Shown here one piece after another: positions 8,269-16,739 of a stretch of 64,000 bases of DNA. This DNA is from Saprospiraceae bacterium. GTDB taxonomy: Bacteria > Bacteroidota > Bacteroidia > Chitinophagales > Saprospiraceae. Both the position numbers and the translations under genes were made by a program. Below the pieces are notes generated by a model that worked only from the letters and a program-made list of their open reading frames with translations, did not search any database and was not told the DNA's origin. Location: the NCBI GenBank assembly GCA_016712145.1, contig JADJRO010000001.1, forward strand, positions 1,116,001 through 1,180,000. The letters run 5' to 3'. How positions within the stretch are numbered: position 1 is the stretch's first letter; the number at the start of each line of letters is the position of its first letter.

Positions 8269-10269
8269 TTGGCAAATAAATTTGTCAATTATGGTATACA
8301 GAATACAAAAATTTCTTATTTCAATTTTTGCTTATTATATACTTTATGCTATTCTCAAAATTGGCAAATTCAGAATACTGCTACTAATTTTAACGACATA
8401 TTTCTACTAGACAATAATAAAGGATGGATTGTCGGTAGGTCTGGAATTATACAGCATTATGATGGCAATAAATGGGTTTTTCAGAATTCTAATAGTACTA
8501 ATGACCTAGCTTCTGTTTGGGCAATAGATGAGAATAATGCATGGGCAGTTGGAAAGTCTGGTACTATTTTAAAATATAATGGCAGTAATTGGAGTATCGA
8601 AAATTCTGGGACTACATCAGATTTACTAGGTGTGTGGGGCTTAAATAAGGACAATGTTTGGGCTGTTGGTCGTTCGGGAACTATCCTTAAATATGATGGA
8701 AACAGCTGGATTCCTCAAGCTTCTGGAACAACCAAGAATCTTCAATCAATTTGGGGTCCTGATATGAATAATATATGGGTGGTAGGAGCAACAATTCTCA
8801 ATTATAACGGAAACAACTGGTCTCAAATAAATGCTGATACCACAAATTATCTTTATAAACTATGGGGAGTTGATAAAGATAATATTTGGGCCGTTGGTGC
8901 AGGGGGAACTGGAAATGGTGCGATTTTAAAATTCGATGGTACAACATGGTCAAAACAAGCTTCAAATACAAATGCAATACTTTTCAATATTCATGGAACT
9001 GATGTAAATAATATTTGGGCAGTTGGGACAGGTGGAGTGATCTTGGTTTATAAAAATAATCAATGGGTAACTCAAAATTCCGGCACTACTGCATATCTCA
9101 CTGGGGTATTTGCAACAGATGTAAATAATATATGGGTGGTTGGTTGGTCAGGTACTAAATTATTAGGTGATGGCTTTAAATGGAATAAGCAATATATAAA
9201 TTCTCAGTCCCTATTCAATGTTTGGGTATTTGACCCCAGAAATGTTTGGGCTGTAGGTAGCAAAGGACTAATTGTTAAATATGATGGATCAAATTGGATA
9301 ACTCAAGATTCAAAAACTGTGAATGATATTTGGGGTATCTGGGGCAATGACTCCAAAAATATTTGGGCCGTAGGAAGTAAAGGTACAATTCTTAAATATA
9401 ATGGTAACAGTTGGTTAAATCAAACAATAGCCACAACTGAAGACTTTCAAAGTGTCTGGGGCATTGATAATAATAATGTATATGCCGTTACTTACAGAGG
9501 GAAAATTTTTAAGTATGATGGATCTGCCTGGGTCAACCAATTGGCAAGCAGTGGAGATTATCTATTTGGAATCCATGGTATTGATTCTAATAATATTTGG
9601 GCTGTAGGTTATAAAGGTAAAATTTTCAAGTACGATGGAACAAATTGGACATCAATGATTTCCAATACAACGGAAACTTTAAGGAGTGTTTGGGCTGCAG
9701 ATGATAAAAACATCTGGGCTGTGGGAGATGGTGGAGTCTTGTTAAAATATGATGGTGTTAGTTGGACTGTTCAAGACCCTGGTATTAGATTAAATGATTT
9801 GTATGGGGTTTGGGGAACAGATGCAAATAATGTATATGTTGGAGGTACTCAAGGTATTCTTTTCAAATACGATGGAACAAAATGGAAAAAACAGAGTGTA
9901 CCAAATGTAAGATATTATTCTATTCATGGTTACCAATCCGATATCTGGGCAGTCGGCACGGGTTCAACCATTTTATATTCAAATCAAAGTTCTGTTAATG
10001 TAAGAGATCCTAAGAATAAAATGAACGTTTTAATGTACCCCAATCCTGCAAATGATTATGTGCAGTTCTCTTTCGATCAGGAAAAAAGTGGTATGACGGA
10101 AATTACTCTATACGATCTATTAGGAAAACAAATCATGACTAAGGCAACTATATTGAATAATGGTAAATCAAATGTAAATATTGATCTGGCTGGGCTTCAA
10201 AAAGGAGTATATCTGACAACAATTAGCTTGGGTCGAAATAAATGGAAAGGTAAACTTGTTGTAAATTGA
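8269..10269 (+). CDS. WAVG-repeat secreted protein with T9SS sorting domain
   Basis: The 666-residue ORF consists of about fourteen tandem repeats of ~39 residues with the pattern VWGxDxNNIWAVGxxGTILKYDGxxW, probably forming beta-propeller blades. A type A T9SS sorting domain follows (YPNPANDYVQFSF ... GVYLTTISLG ... GKLVVN). The nominal start is TTG at 8269. A better start is the ATG at 8291 in another frame. Adding one T to the T5 run at 8325-8329 gives MVYRIQKFLISIFCLLYTL, then CYS and cleavage before QNWQ, a near-ideal signal peptide. As sequenced, export depends on the weaker TTG-initiated leader. Ligand unknown. It is one of three frame-disrupted T9SS cargo genes in the window. Confidence 0.8.
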   Translation: MANKFVNYGIQNTKISYFNFCLLYTLCYSQNWQIQNTATNFNDIFLLDNNKGWIVGRSGIIQHYDGNKWVFQNSNSTNDLASVWAIDENNAWAVGKSGTILKYNGSNWSIENSGTTSDLLGVWGLNKDNVWAVGRSGTILKYDGNSWIPQASGTTKNLQSIWGPDMNNIWVVGATILNYNGNNWSQINADTTNYLYKLWGVDKDNIWAVGAGGTGNGAILKFDGTTWSKQASNTNAILFNIHGTDVNNIWAVGTGGVILVYKNNQWVTQNSGTTAYLTGVFATDVNNIWVVGWSGTKLLGDGFKWNKQYINSQSLFNVWVFDPRNVWAVGSKGLIVKYDGSNWITQDSKTVNDIWGIWGNDSKNIWAVGSKGTILKYNGNSWLNQTIATTEDFQSVWGIDNNNVYAVTYRGKIFKYDGSAWVNQLASSGDYLFGIHGIDSNNIWAVGYKGKIFKYDGTNWTSMISNTTETLRSVWAADDKNIWAVGDGGVLLKYDGVSWTVQDPGIRLNDLYGVWGTDANNVYVGGTQGILFKYDGTKWKKQSVPNVRYYSIHGYQSDIWAVGTGSTILYSNQSSVNVRDPKNKMNVLMYPNPANDYVQFSFDQEKSGMTEITLYDLLGKQIMTKATILNNGKSNVNIDLAGLQKGVYLTTISLGRNKWKGKLVVN

Positions 10270-10702
10270 TTTAGACTAAGATAAATGAATAATGATTAGT
10301 TAATTTTATTTCTTTAATAATTCAAATAGATATAACAATCTCAAAATATAAAATTGCTAAAATGCTTTTTGAAGTTGAATTACTCTAATAGAAATTATAA
10401 TTCAATGAAACTCGATATGAATGCTCCAAATTGCACTATTCAACTTAGGAATTATCTAAATAAATAGCAGTTGTATTTTTTTAAAAAAAAAAAAAATAAC
10501 AAATTGAAGTTGCTGACGAGTTAAGATAAAAAAACAAAAATTATACTGAAGCTCAAAAACTTGAATCAAATTTAATTCTGAATCAGGGTTTACCCTGATT
10601 CCCACTCAGGGTAAACCCTGATTTTTATCAATATTTTGCATTAAAAATAGGATTCCCGATGCAAGCTCATTAATTTTGAAGCATCAACATTCGAATATCA
10701 AC
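10270..10702. other. AT-rich intergenic region with homopolymer and palindrome
   Basis: This stretch of over 400 bases between the WAVG-repeat gene and the DUF1800 gene has no supportable ORF. It contains a T7-A14 tract (10476-10496), a large 18-bp-arm inverted repeat (10581-10623, listed separately) and a TAATTTTG box at 10671-10678 matching the TAnnTTTG -7 element of Bacteroidota, 24 bases before the likely DUF1800 ATG. No matching -33 TTTG was found at normal spacing. Confidence 0.5.
10581..10623. repeat. 43-bp inverted repeat with nested palindromes
   Basis: Two perfect 18-base arms (10581-10598 and 10606-10623) flank a 7-base spacer. Each arm is itself a palindrome (TCAGGG-TTTA-CCCTGA and its complement), so the site holds four CAGGG half-sites. 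A T5 run at 10622-10626 follows the second arm, so it could be a strong rightward terminator for the WAVG-repeat gene. The nested symmetry could equally suit a dimeric or tetrameric DNA-binding protein upstream of the DUF1800 operon. Confidence 0.75.
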
Positions 10703-12502
10703 ATGATGAAAACCAATTTACTTTTTGGATTCTTATGTTGCTGCTTATTCTACCATAATGGATATTCCCAAAAGCTGATTTTGGGTGGCTCCTCTGGCAG
10801 CGACATCAAAGTATACAGCAGCGACAGCTGGAAACCCCGCAATCGTCCGGACAGTTGTCCACCCACTGCAACCATCAACGGCCAGGGTATGTTGTTTGAC
10901 ATACTCAATGCCAGTCGATTTTTATTTCAATCTGGTATGGGGGCTGGTTACGATGACATTCGAAATCTTGCTGGCATTGACTTTGCTGATTGGATAGACC
11001 AACAAATCAAGATTCCAGCTACCAATTATTTAAAAGAAACTCGGGATGTACATCATGAAGTACTTGACTGGCATTTTTCAACCGGAGGAGATTCAGCAAG
11101 CATTGCACTCAGTCCAAATTGGATTCATTTTCAATATGCCTGGTGGACAGCACATCAAAAAAACCAAGACCGCTTAAGACAGCGCGTTGCGTTGGCTTTG
11201 AGCGAACTTTTTGTGATTTCTCTGGATTCTGATTTGCAAGGTTTTGGTGAAGGGTTGGCAAGTTATTACGACATCATGTCAAGAAATGCTTTTGGAAATT
11301 TTAAAGATATTTTAATGGCAATAAGCCTCCATCCGACGATGGGTTTTTATTTAAGCCATCTCAACAATCCAAAAACCGACAGCATTGAAAATACGCGTCC
11401 AGATGAAAACTATGCCCGTGAAATCATGCAGCTTTTTTCAATTGGACTCAGCGAACTGAATCCGGATGGAAGTTTAAAATTAGATAGCCTTGGACAAGCC
11501 ATCCCAAGTTATGATCAAAAAGACATTAAAGAACTAGCAAAAATATTTACAGGATTGGGTCTGGGTGCGGTTGTTCCCAACATGTATACTGATACTGCTG
11601 TGTTTGGCATGGGCATTTATCTTGCAGATATGACCAAACCCATGCGTATGTATGAATTCTGGCATGAACCCGGTGAAAAAATAATGCTTGATGGAAGTAT
11701 TATTCCTTCCGGTCAACAAGGCATGAAAGACATTCAAGATGCTGTGACCTATTTATTTAATCATCCAAATGTAGGCCCTTTTATAGGGAGACAATTAATT
11801 CAACGTTTAATTAAATCCAATCCTTCTCCTGATTATATTGAACGCGTAACAGCCGTTTTCAATAATGATGGAAAGGGTGTCAGAGGAAATATGGGCGCTG
11901 TAATCAAAGCAATTCTTCTGGATCCTGAAGCACGGGATTGTGATTGGATGTTGGATGCTACTAATGGTCAACTTCGTGAACCGATCGTACGCTATGCTCA
12001 TTTTACTTCGGCAATGGACATCGAACAATACTACGATCGATTTTGGAATATCGGATATGAATTTTTTACAAACACGGGTCAAATTCCATTAGCAGCACCT
12101 ACCGTTTTTAATTTCTACTCTCCTTTTTACAGACCTAAAGGTGAACTAGATAAAGCTGGTTTATATGGACCTGAATTTCAAATTCACAATTCCAGAACCA
12201 GCATCGGTTTTATCAATCAAGTTAATAATTGGGCTGTTTACGATTATGTTATGTACAGTTGGGAACGAGATGATCCTTATACCATTTTAATGTTAAATGA
12301 ATTAGAAGATCTTGCAGCAGAACCAGAAGTGTTGGTAAATCGATTGGATATTTTATTAACGCATGGGAATCTCAGTGATCGTACCCGTGGAATTATCAAA
12401 GAAACCATCAGTAAATTTATTACCGGTAGTTATCGAGAGTCAAGGGTGCGAATGGCTTTATACTTAATGATGATTTCGCCCGATTACGCCATCTTTAAAT
12501 AA
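10703..12502 (+). CDS. DUF1800 family secreted protein
   Basis: The protein has about 600 residues. The in-frame upstream TTG at 10676 is less likely than the tandem ATGs at 10703 and 10706, which give the signal peptide MKTNLLFGFLCCCLFYHNGYSQ (here MKTNLL...GYSQ). The body has DUF1800 hallmarks: an RQRVALALSELFVIS helix, ENYAREIMQLFSIGL, a YLFNHPNVGPFIGRQLIQRL segment and the C-terminal YLMMISPDYAIFK. DUF1800 proteins are exported, lack a known reaction and are nearly always paired with DUF1501 proteins. Here the DUF1501 gene starts 7 bases after the stop, so the two are surely cotranscribed. Confidence 0.88.
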   Translation: MMKTNLLFGFLCCCLFYHNGYSQKLILGGSSGSDIKVYSSDSWKPRNRPDSCPPTATINGQGMLFDILNASRFLFQSGMGAGYDDIRNLAGIDFADWIDQQIKIPATNYLKETRDVHHEVLDWHFSTGGDSASIALSPNWIHFQYAWWTAHQKNQDRLRQRVALALSELFVISLDSDLQGFGEGLASYYDIMSRNAFGNFKDILMAISLHPTMGFYLSHLNNPKTDSIENTRPDENYAREIMQLFSIGLSELNPDGSLKLDSLGQAIPSYDQKDIKELAKIFTGLGLGAVVPNMYTDTAVFGMGIYLADMTKPMRMYEFWHEPGEKIMLDGSIIPSGQQGMKDIQDAVTYLFNHPNVGPFIGRQLIQRLIKSNPSPDYIERVTAVFNNDGKGVRGNMGAVIKAILLDPEARDCDWMLDATNGQLREPIVRYAHFTSAMDIEQYYDRFWNIGYEFFTNTGQIPLAAPTVFNFYSPFYRPKGELDKAGLYGPEFQIHNSRTSIGFINQVNNWAVYDYVMYSWERDDPYTILMLNELEDLAAEPEVLVNRLDILLTHGNLSDRTRGIIKETISKFITGSYRESRVRMALYLMMISPDYAIFK

Positions 12503-12509
12503 AAACAAC

Positions 12510-13919
12510 ATGAGTCAACATAAACTATCAAGAAGAAAATTTGTAGGACAGGTCAGTTGTGCTGCGCTTGGCTATACATCCATAATGAATTCACTGATCC
12601 ATTTAAAAGGAATCAATGCATTGGCAGCATCCAGTTCGATGATGGATCCTCAATACAAAGCATTGGTTTGTTTAATGCTTTCTGGTGGGAATGATTCCTA
12701 CAACATGATCGTGCCTATGGGTAACAAGGAATACAACGATTATGCTAAAACACGATCCAATTTGGCTTTGCCTAAATCTGAATTATTGCCCATTCAGGTG
12801 AATAATACACCTGGACGAACCTTTGGATTACATCCGGCATTAAAAGGCTGTCAGAAAATGCATGAGGATGGCAAAATGGTTTTTGTTTCTAATGTCGGTA
12901 CGTTATTAGAACCTACCACCAAAGATGGATTTTACAACAACTCAGTGAAATTACCATTGGGACTTTTGTCACATTCCGATCAATCCATTCAATGGCAGTC
13001 TTCCTTAGCAGATAAACGTTCTACATCCGGCTGGGGTGGACGCATGTCTGATTTAATTCGAGACATGAATTCCGCAACAGAAATCAGTATGAATATTTCT
13101 CTTGCAGGAACTAATTTATATCAAACCGGAAACGAGACCATCGAATTTGCGATTGATCCCCGTTATGGAAGTATTGGGATCAGTGGCTATCGTCCTGATA
13201 ACACCTACGATCAGTTTAATATACTTCGAACTTCGGCGATTGATACCCTATTGGATTATGAATACAAAGATATTTTTCAAAAAACCTATATCGATGTGGT
13301 GCGGAGTTCAAGAGATGGTCACATCAAATTTACTGGAGCATTAGACAAGGCTCCCACTTTACAAACACAATTTACCGACAATGATATCTCCCAAGCATTT
13401 AATATGATTGCGCGTACGATTTCTGTACATGAAGATTTAGGATTTAAGCGTCAGATATTCTTTGTGAATTTTTATGGTTGGGATCATCACGATGAAGTAT
13501 TAAACAATCAGAATGAAATGTTGGGAATTGTAGATGGTGCTTTGTTACAATTTAATGCTGCGATGGAAGAACTGAATTTGTCTAATCAGGTTACCACATT
13601 TACTGCTTCAGAATTTGGACGTTCCTTAATTTCGAATGGTAATGGAACGGATCATGCCTGGGGTGGAAATGCGATGGTTATGGGAGGCGCTGTGAATGGC
13701 AAGAAGATCTATGGAAAATTTCCATTACTGGCTTCCAACAGCGATTTGAATGTGTATGACGGCATCATGATACCAACCACTTCGGTTGATCAGTATTTTG
13801 CTGAATTGGCATTATGGATGGGTGTACAAGCCTCCGATCTTTCGTATGTACTTCCAAACATCGGACATTTTTATGATCCGAATTCCGGTAAAGCCCCTAT
13901 TGGATTCTTAAAAATTTAA
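12510..13919 (+). CDS. DUF1501 family protein, Tat-type signal
   Basis: The 469-residue protein starts with a twin-arginine leader (SRRKFVGQVS, then a weakly hydrophobic stretch), so it is probably exported folded. The DUF1501 family is distantly related to the alkaline phosphatase/sulfatase fold. Conserved features visible here are the LMLSGGNDSYNMIVP segment near residue 55, the GWDHHDEV segment, the ASEFGRS motif and DHAWGGNAMVMGG. The enzymatic role is unknown. It sits between DUF1800 and a discoidin/T9SS gene with 7- and 9-base gaps, forming a three-gene operon. The start codon ATG at 12510 leaves no overlap with the upstream stop. Confidence 0.88.
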   Translation: MSQHKLSRRKFVGQVSCAALGYTSIMNSLIHLKGINALAASSSMMDPQYKALVCLMLSGGNDSYNMIVPMGNKEYNDYAKTRSNLALPKSELLPIQVNNTPGRTFGLHPALKGCQKMHEDGKMVFVSNVGTLLEPTTKDGFYNNSVKLPLGLLSHSDQSIQWQSSLADKRSTSGWGGRMSDLIRDMNSATEISMNISLAGTNLYQTGNETIEFAIDPRYGSIGISGYRPDNTYDQFNILRTSAIDTLLDYEYKDIFQKTYIDVVRSSRDGHIKFTGALDKAPTLQTQFTDNDISQAFNMIARTISVHEDLGFKRQIFFVNFYGWDHHDEVLNNQNEMLGIVDGALLQFNAAMEELNLSNQVTTFTASEFGRSLISNGNGTDHAWGGNAMVMGGAVNGKKIYGKFPLLASNSDLNVYDGIMIPTTSVDQYFAELALWMGVQASDLSYVLPNIGHFYDPNSGKAPIGFLKI

Positions 13920-13928
13920 ACTGCAGAC

Positions 13929-14681
13929 ATGAAAAAAATTATACTTTTTATAAATATTGTATTTTGTCTTGAACTAAATGCACAGTGTTTTCCGGACCGC
14001 CATTCTACCAATTGGTTTGATGCTTGGGTTTCTTGTCAGGAAAAAGAAAACCCCAACCCGGTAAATAAACCAGGACATTGGATTTTATTTGATTTAACAA
14101 ACCAATATGAAATTGATAAAATAAAATTCTGGAATATCAATGATCCGGATCGGTTGAACTGGGGAATGAAAGATGTATTGATTGATTATTCTGTAGACAG
14201 TATTTTATGGTCGAATGCAGGAACGTTTAGCTTGCAAAAAGCAGATGGCACCAATCGTTATGAAGGCATGGACTGGACCGATGTCGTCATTCCTAAAGCA
14301 CGCTATGTATTAATCAGTGGTTTAACCAATTATGGTGGAAGCTGTGCTGGTTTTGCTGAAATCCGTTTTTCAGCAGAGAAAATCAATATGGTAACAGACA
14401 ACAATAATCCCGATTTGCCAATTGCTAATGAATTGGATATAAAAATTGAACCCAATCCGTTTTCTTTGGCTACCCGTTTAGAATTTAAGGGCAACTCGAA
14501 TGAGCCGCTTGAAATTCAAATATCCGATTGGTTTGGAAGACCTATTTACTCAGAGCAGTTAACACTCAATAAATCGTATCAAAGTATTCGTATTCATACT
14601 CAACAATGGATTGCAGGTGCCTATTTATTGACATGCAAACAGGGCAATCAAATAACTCGAAAGCAATTGATTAAGATATAG
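13929..14681 (+). CDS. Discoidin-like (F5/8 type C) protein with T9SS sorting domain
   Basis: The 250-residue protein has a short signal peptide (MKKIILFINIVFCLELNAQ). A jelly-roll module of about 130 residues follows, resembling F5/8 type C/discoidin (HWILFDLTNQYEIDKIKFW ... ARYVLISGLTNYGG). The C-terminus is a T9SS sorting domain (IKIEPNPFSLATRLEF ... AGAYLLTCK ... KQLIKI). Discoidin modules usually bind carbohydrate or lipid, so a surface-binding role is inferred. It is the third gene of the DUF1800-DUF1501 operon, with a 9-base gap. It may be the exported, surface-retained partner of the two DUF proteins. Confidence 0.8.
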   Translation: MKKIILFINIVFCLELNAQCFPDRHSTNWFDAWVSCQEKENPNPVNKPGHWILFDLTNQYEIDKIKFWNINDPDRLNWGMKDVLIDYSVDSILWSNAGTFSLQKADGTNRYEGMDWTDVVIPKARYVLISGLTNYGGSCAGFAEIRFSAEKINMVTDNNNPDLPIANELDIKIEPNPFSLATRLEFKGNSNEPLEIQISDWFGRPIYSEQLTLNKSYQSIRIHTQQWIAGAYLLTCKQGNQITRKQLIKI

Positions 14682-14758
14682 CATTGCATTTCACTTGAAA
14701 TTTATGCAATAAATGCTAAACGTTTATTTTATAAAATATAAATTTGAAAGCAAACTAA

Positions 14759-15727
14759 TTGTCTAACAAATTAATAAATGCATCCATTACATCACCTCCT
14801 CCATTTAATTGGGAAGCATGGTATCGTGAAATCGGAGGCCGCAAGATAAAGATCGAAGAGGTAGATCAAATCCTTAAACAGATTTACGAAGAACAATATA
14901 AGCAGTTTGAAGGTGTAATAAATCCGGTAAAAACTGATTTTGATTCTCCTCAACATGCTGCACTATTGATCAAAGAACACGCACTTAAATTCGGAGCTGA
15001 TCTGGTTGGAATTTGTAGAATAGAAGCCAGTGATGTTTATCGCGGAAAACAAGTAACACATAGCCATGCCATTGCTGTGGGCCAACGAATGCTCTGGCGT
15101 AAATTCCAAGTGGTCCCCTCTCAAGAAAGTGCCATTGAATGTTTGCGAGTTTATTATAGTTTGGGTGAAACCGTTATTCAACTTGCATCTTATATTCGAA
15201 GCTTAGGTTATTCCTGTAAAGTTGAACATCCGATTGGAGATAGTGATATTTTGCACATCCCTATAGGATTAAAAGCAGGATTTGGTGAATTAGGAAGACA
15301 CGGCTCTATTATTAATCCGAAATTAGGTCCCCTTTTTCGTATGGGTAGTGTGATTTGTTCTATTGAAATGGCATGCGACCAACCCATAGATGCAGGCATA
15401 GGTAAATTTTGTGATATTTGTAAAGCTTGCAGAATTTATTGTCCCGCGAAAGCGATTCCTGATAATCGCTCACCAGAAGCAGGTAAAGATCACCTTGGAT
15501 TGGATCGTTACATAGTTGATACAGGAAAGTGCTTCCCTTATTTTGCATCGCATTATTATTGTTCAGCTTGTCTGCCAGTTTGTGTTTACAATCACAAAGA
15601 ATGGGCCCGCGATTTTGAAGGCCACCAAACAAAATTATTTCCTGAAGTCATTTTTGAAAAACCTCTGGAACCTGCGGATGGCGTCCCTGAAAATTTAAGG
15701 CATGAATACAATCGGGTGCATCGCTAA
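14759..15727 (+). CDS. Reductive-dehalogenase-like double [4Fe-4S] protein
   Basis: The 322-residue protein has a C-terminal ferredoxin-type double cluster: FCDICKACRIYCPAKAI (C-x2-C-x2-C-x3-CP, written with its spacing) and a second cysteine set, CFPYFASHYYCSACLPVC. The preceding domain contains GFGELGRHG and a following SVICSIEMACD. This resembles the corrinoid-dependent reductive dehalogenase (RdhA) / epoxyqueuosine reductase (QueG) superfamily, and GELGRHG favours the RdhA side. There is no Tat leader, so it is probably cytoplasmic and not a classical respiratory RdhA. Substrate and corrinoid use are unproven. The start is TTG at 14759: a stop codon (14756-14758) lies immediately upstream in frame and there is no early ATG. 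Confidence 0.65.
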   Translation: MSNKLINASITSPPPFNWEAWYREIGGRKIKIEEVDQILKQIYEEQYKQFEGVINPVKTDFDSPQHAALLIKEHALKFGADLVGICRIEASDVYRGKQVTHSHAIAVGQRMLWRKFQVVPSQESAIECLRVYYSLGETVIQLASYIRSLGYSCKVEHPIGDSDILHIPIGLKAGFGELGRHGSIINPKLGPLFRMGSVICSIEMACDQPIDAGIGKFCDICKACRIYCPAKAIPDNRSPEAGKDHLGLDRYIVDTGKCFPYFASHYYCSACLPVCVYNHKEWARDFEGHQTKLFPEVIFEKPLEPADGVPENLRHEYNRVHR

Positions 15728-15732
15728 TTTAT

Positions 15733-16140
15733 TTATTGAATTACTCGATATTTAATATTTTCTTCAAAATCAGAAAATCCTAAAATCAAATTATTCTCAT
15801 CGATATGAGTTAAATAATAAATCACACTGTCTTGTTCGATAAATTTATCATTACCCAATAGTTTCCATTTTGAAAACAAAACATCAGGATCCAGAGAATC
15901 ACATTTATTAACTCCTTGATGAAATTCTAGAATATTATTGGCTGCATACACATTAAAATTATCTAAATCACAGGAATCTAAAAAATCATTGGTCACATCG
16001 TTCCCATTCACTTTGATGGAAACTAGCATCCATTTATTATCAAGGAGTGTTTTATGAACGTCTATGGGTAAGGATTCATTTCCACACGAAAATCCAATCA
16101 GTAAACAAAGAAAAATAAAATAGAAGGTAGTTGGTTTCAA
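15733..16140 (-). CDS. Lipoprotein with lipocalin-like domain
   Basis: The 135-residue protein has a lipoprotein signal with lipobox LIGFSC (Cys19), so it is probably anchored in the periplasm-facing or outer membrane. The mature part (LLDNKWMLVSIKVNGNDV ... KYRVIQ) has the short beta-rich pattern of the lipocalin-like (DUF4923/lipocalin_5-type) lipoproteins common in Bacteroidota; that family call is tentative. The start is TTG at 16138-16140, because an in-frame stop lies just upstream. It is convergent with the Fe-S protein gene: the stop codons are 6 bases apart. Confidence 0.6.
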   Translation of the reverse strand: MKPTTFYFIFLCLLIGFSCGNESLPIDVHKTLLDNKWMLVSIKVNGNDVTNDFLDSCDLDNFNVYAANNILEFHQGVNKCDSLDPDVLFSKWKLLGNDKFIEQDSVIYYLTHIDENNLILGFSDFEENIKYRVIQ

Positions 16141-16252
16141 TTGGATAATTTAAAATACTAATTACGAATGTATAAACGATAATTCGTATAAATAAATTCC
16201 CGATAAAAATTAATTTACCGGGAATTAAAATTTAATTATTTGAATTTAAAAT

Positions 16253-16687
16253 TTATCTCCATGCGCTCAATATACCCTGCATTATAATTAAGCAAAGGCC
16301 CCAATATCCAACGTTGATAAATGCCCAGGTCCAGGATCTTTTTTCAAAAATGGACAGCGTTCCAAAAATAGGCAGGATAATCATGATTGTATTAACGATC
16401 CCATGTGCCATACCATGTTGAAACGTTACATAGCTGTGTCCATCTGGTGCAACATCCTGACCAGGTCCAGTGACTTCTACAGCAAATTTTACGGCAAAAA
16501 GAAAAGAAAGCACCAATGCAACCAAATACCAAATCGGTTTAGGACCATTGCCCAAACTCTCTTGTGAAAATCCATTTGCATTCATCCAAGCATTTCCCAT
16601 AACTTTTGGATGGTAATAAATAAAACCCATGATCATGGGAATTAAAGAGGCTACACCAATAGCCATCATGTTTAATTGTGGTTCCAT
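16253..16687 (-). CDS. DUF1761 family membrane protein
   Basis: The 144-residue protein has about four hydrophobic segments (residues ~5-28, 50-75, 92-118, 122-142). It carries the DUF1761 signature: an N-terminal GFIYYHPKVMGNAWM segment, a central QHGMAHGIVNT and a C-terminal INVGYWGLCLIIMQG. The family is a small membrane protein of unknown function, common in Bacteroidota. It lies downstream of, and on the same strand as, susD, 52 bases after the susD stop, and could be transcribed with it, although nothing links it functionally to glycan uptake. ATG start at 16687. Confidence 0.8.
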   Translation of the reverse strand: MEPQLNMMAIGVASLIPMIMGFIYYHPKVMGNAWMNANGFSQESLGNGPKPIWYLVALVLSFLFAVKFAVEVTGPGQDVAPDGHSYVTFQHGMAHGIVNTIMIILPIFGTLSIFEKRSWTWAFINVGYWGLCLIIMQGILSAWR

Positions 16688-16739
16688 ATAAAAATATTTT
16701 GTTTGATTTAAAATAAAAGATTAATTCATTTTTTTCTTA

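Noticed and set aside
8216..8410. A 64-residue plus-strand ORF upstream of the WAVG-repeat gene
   Set aside because: Its hydrophobic middle is the signal peptide of the next protein read in the wrong frame after a one-base loss; there is no separate gene.
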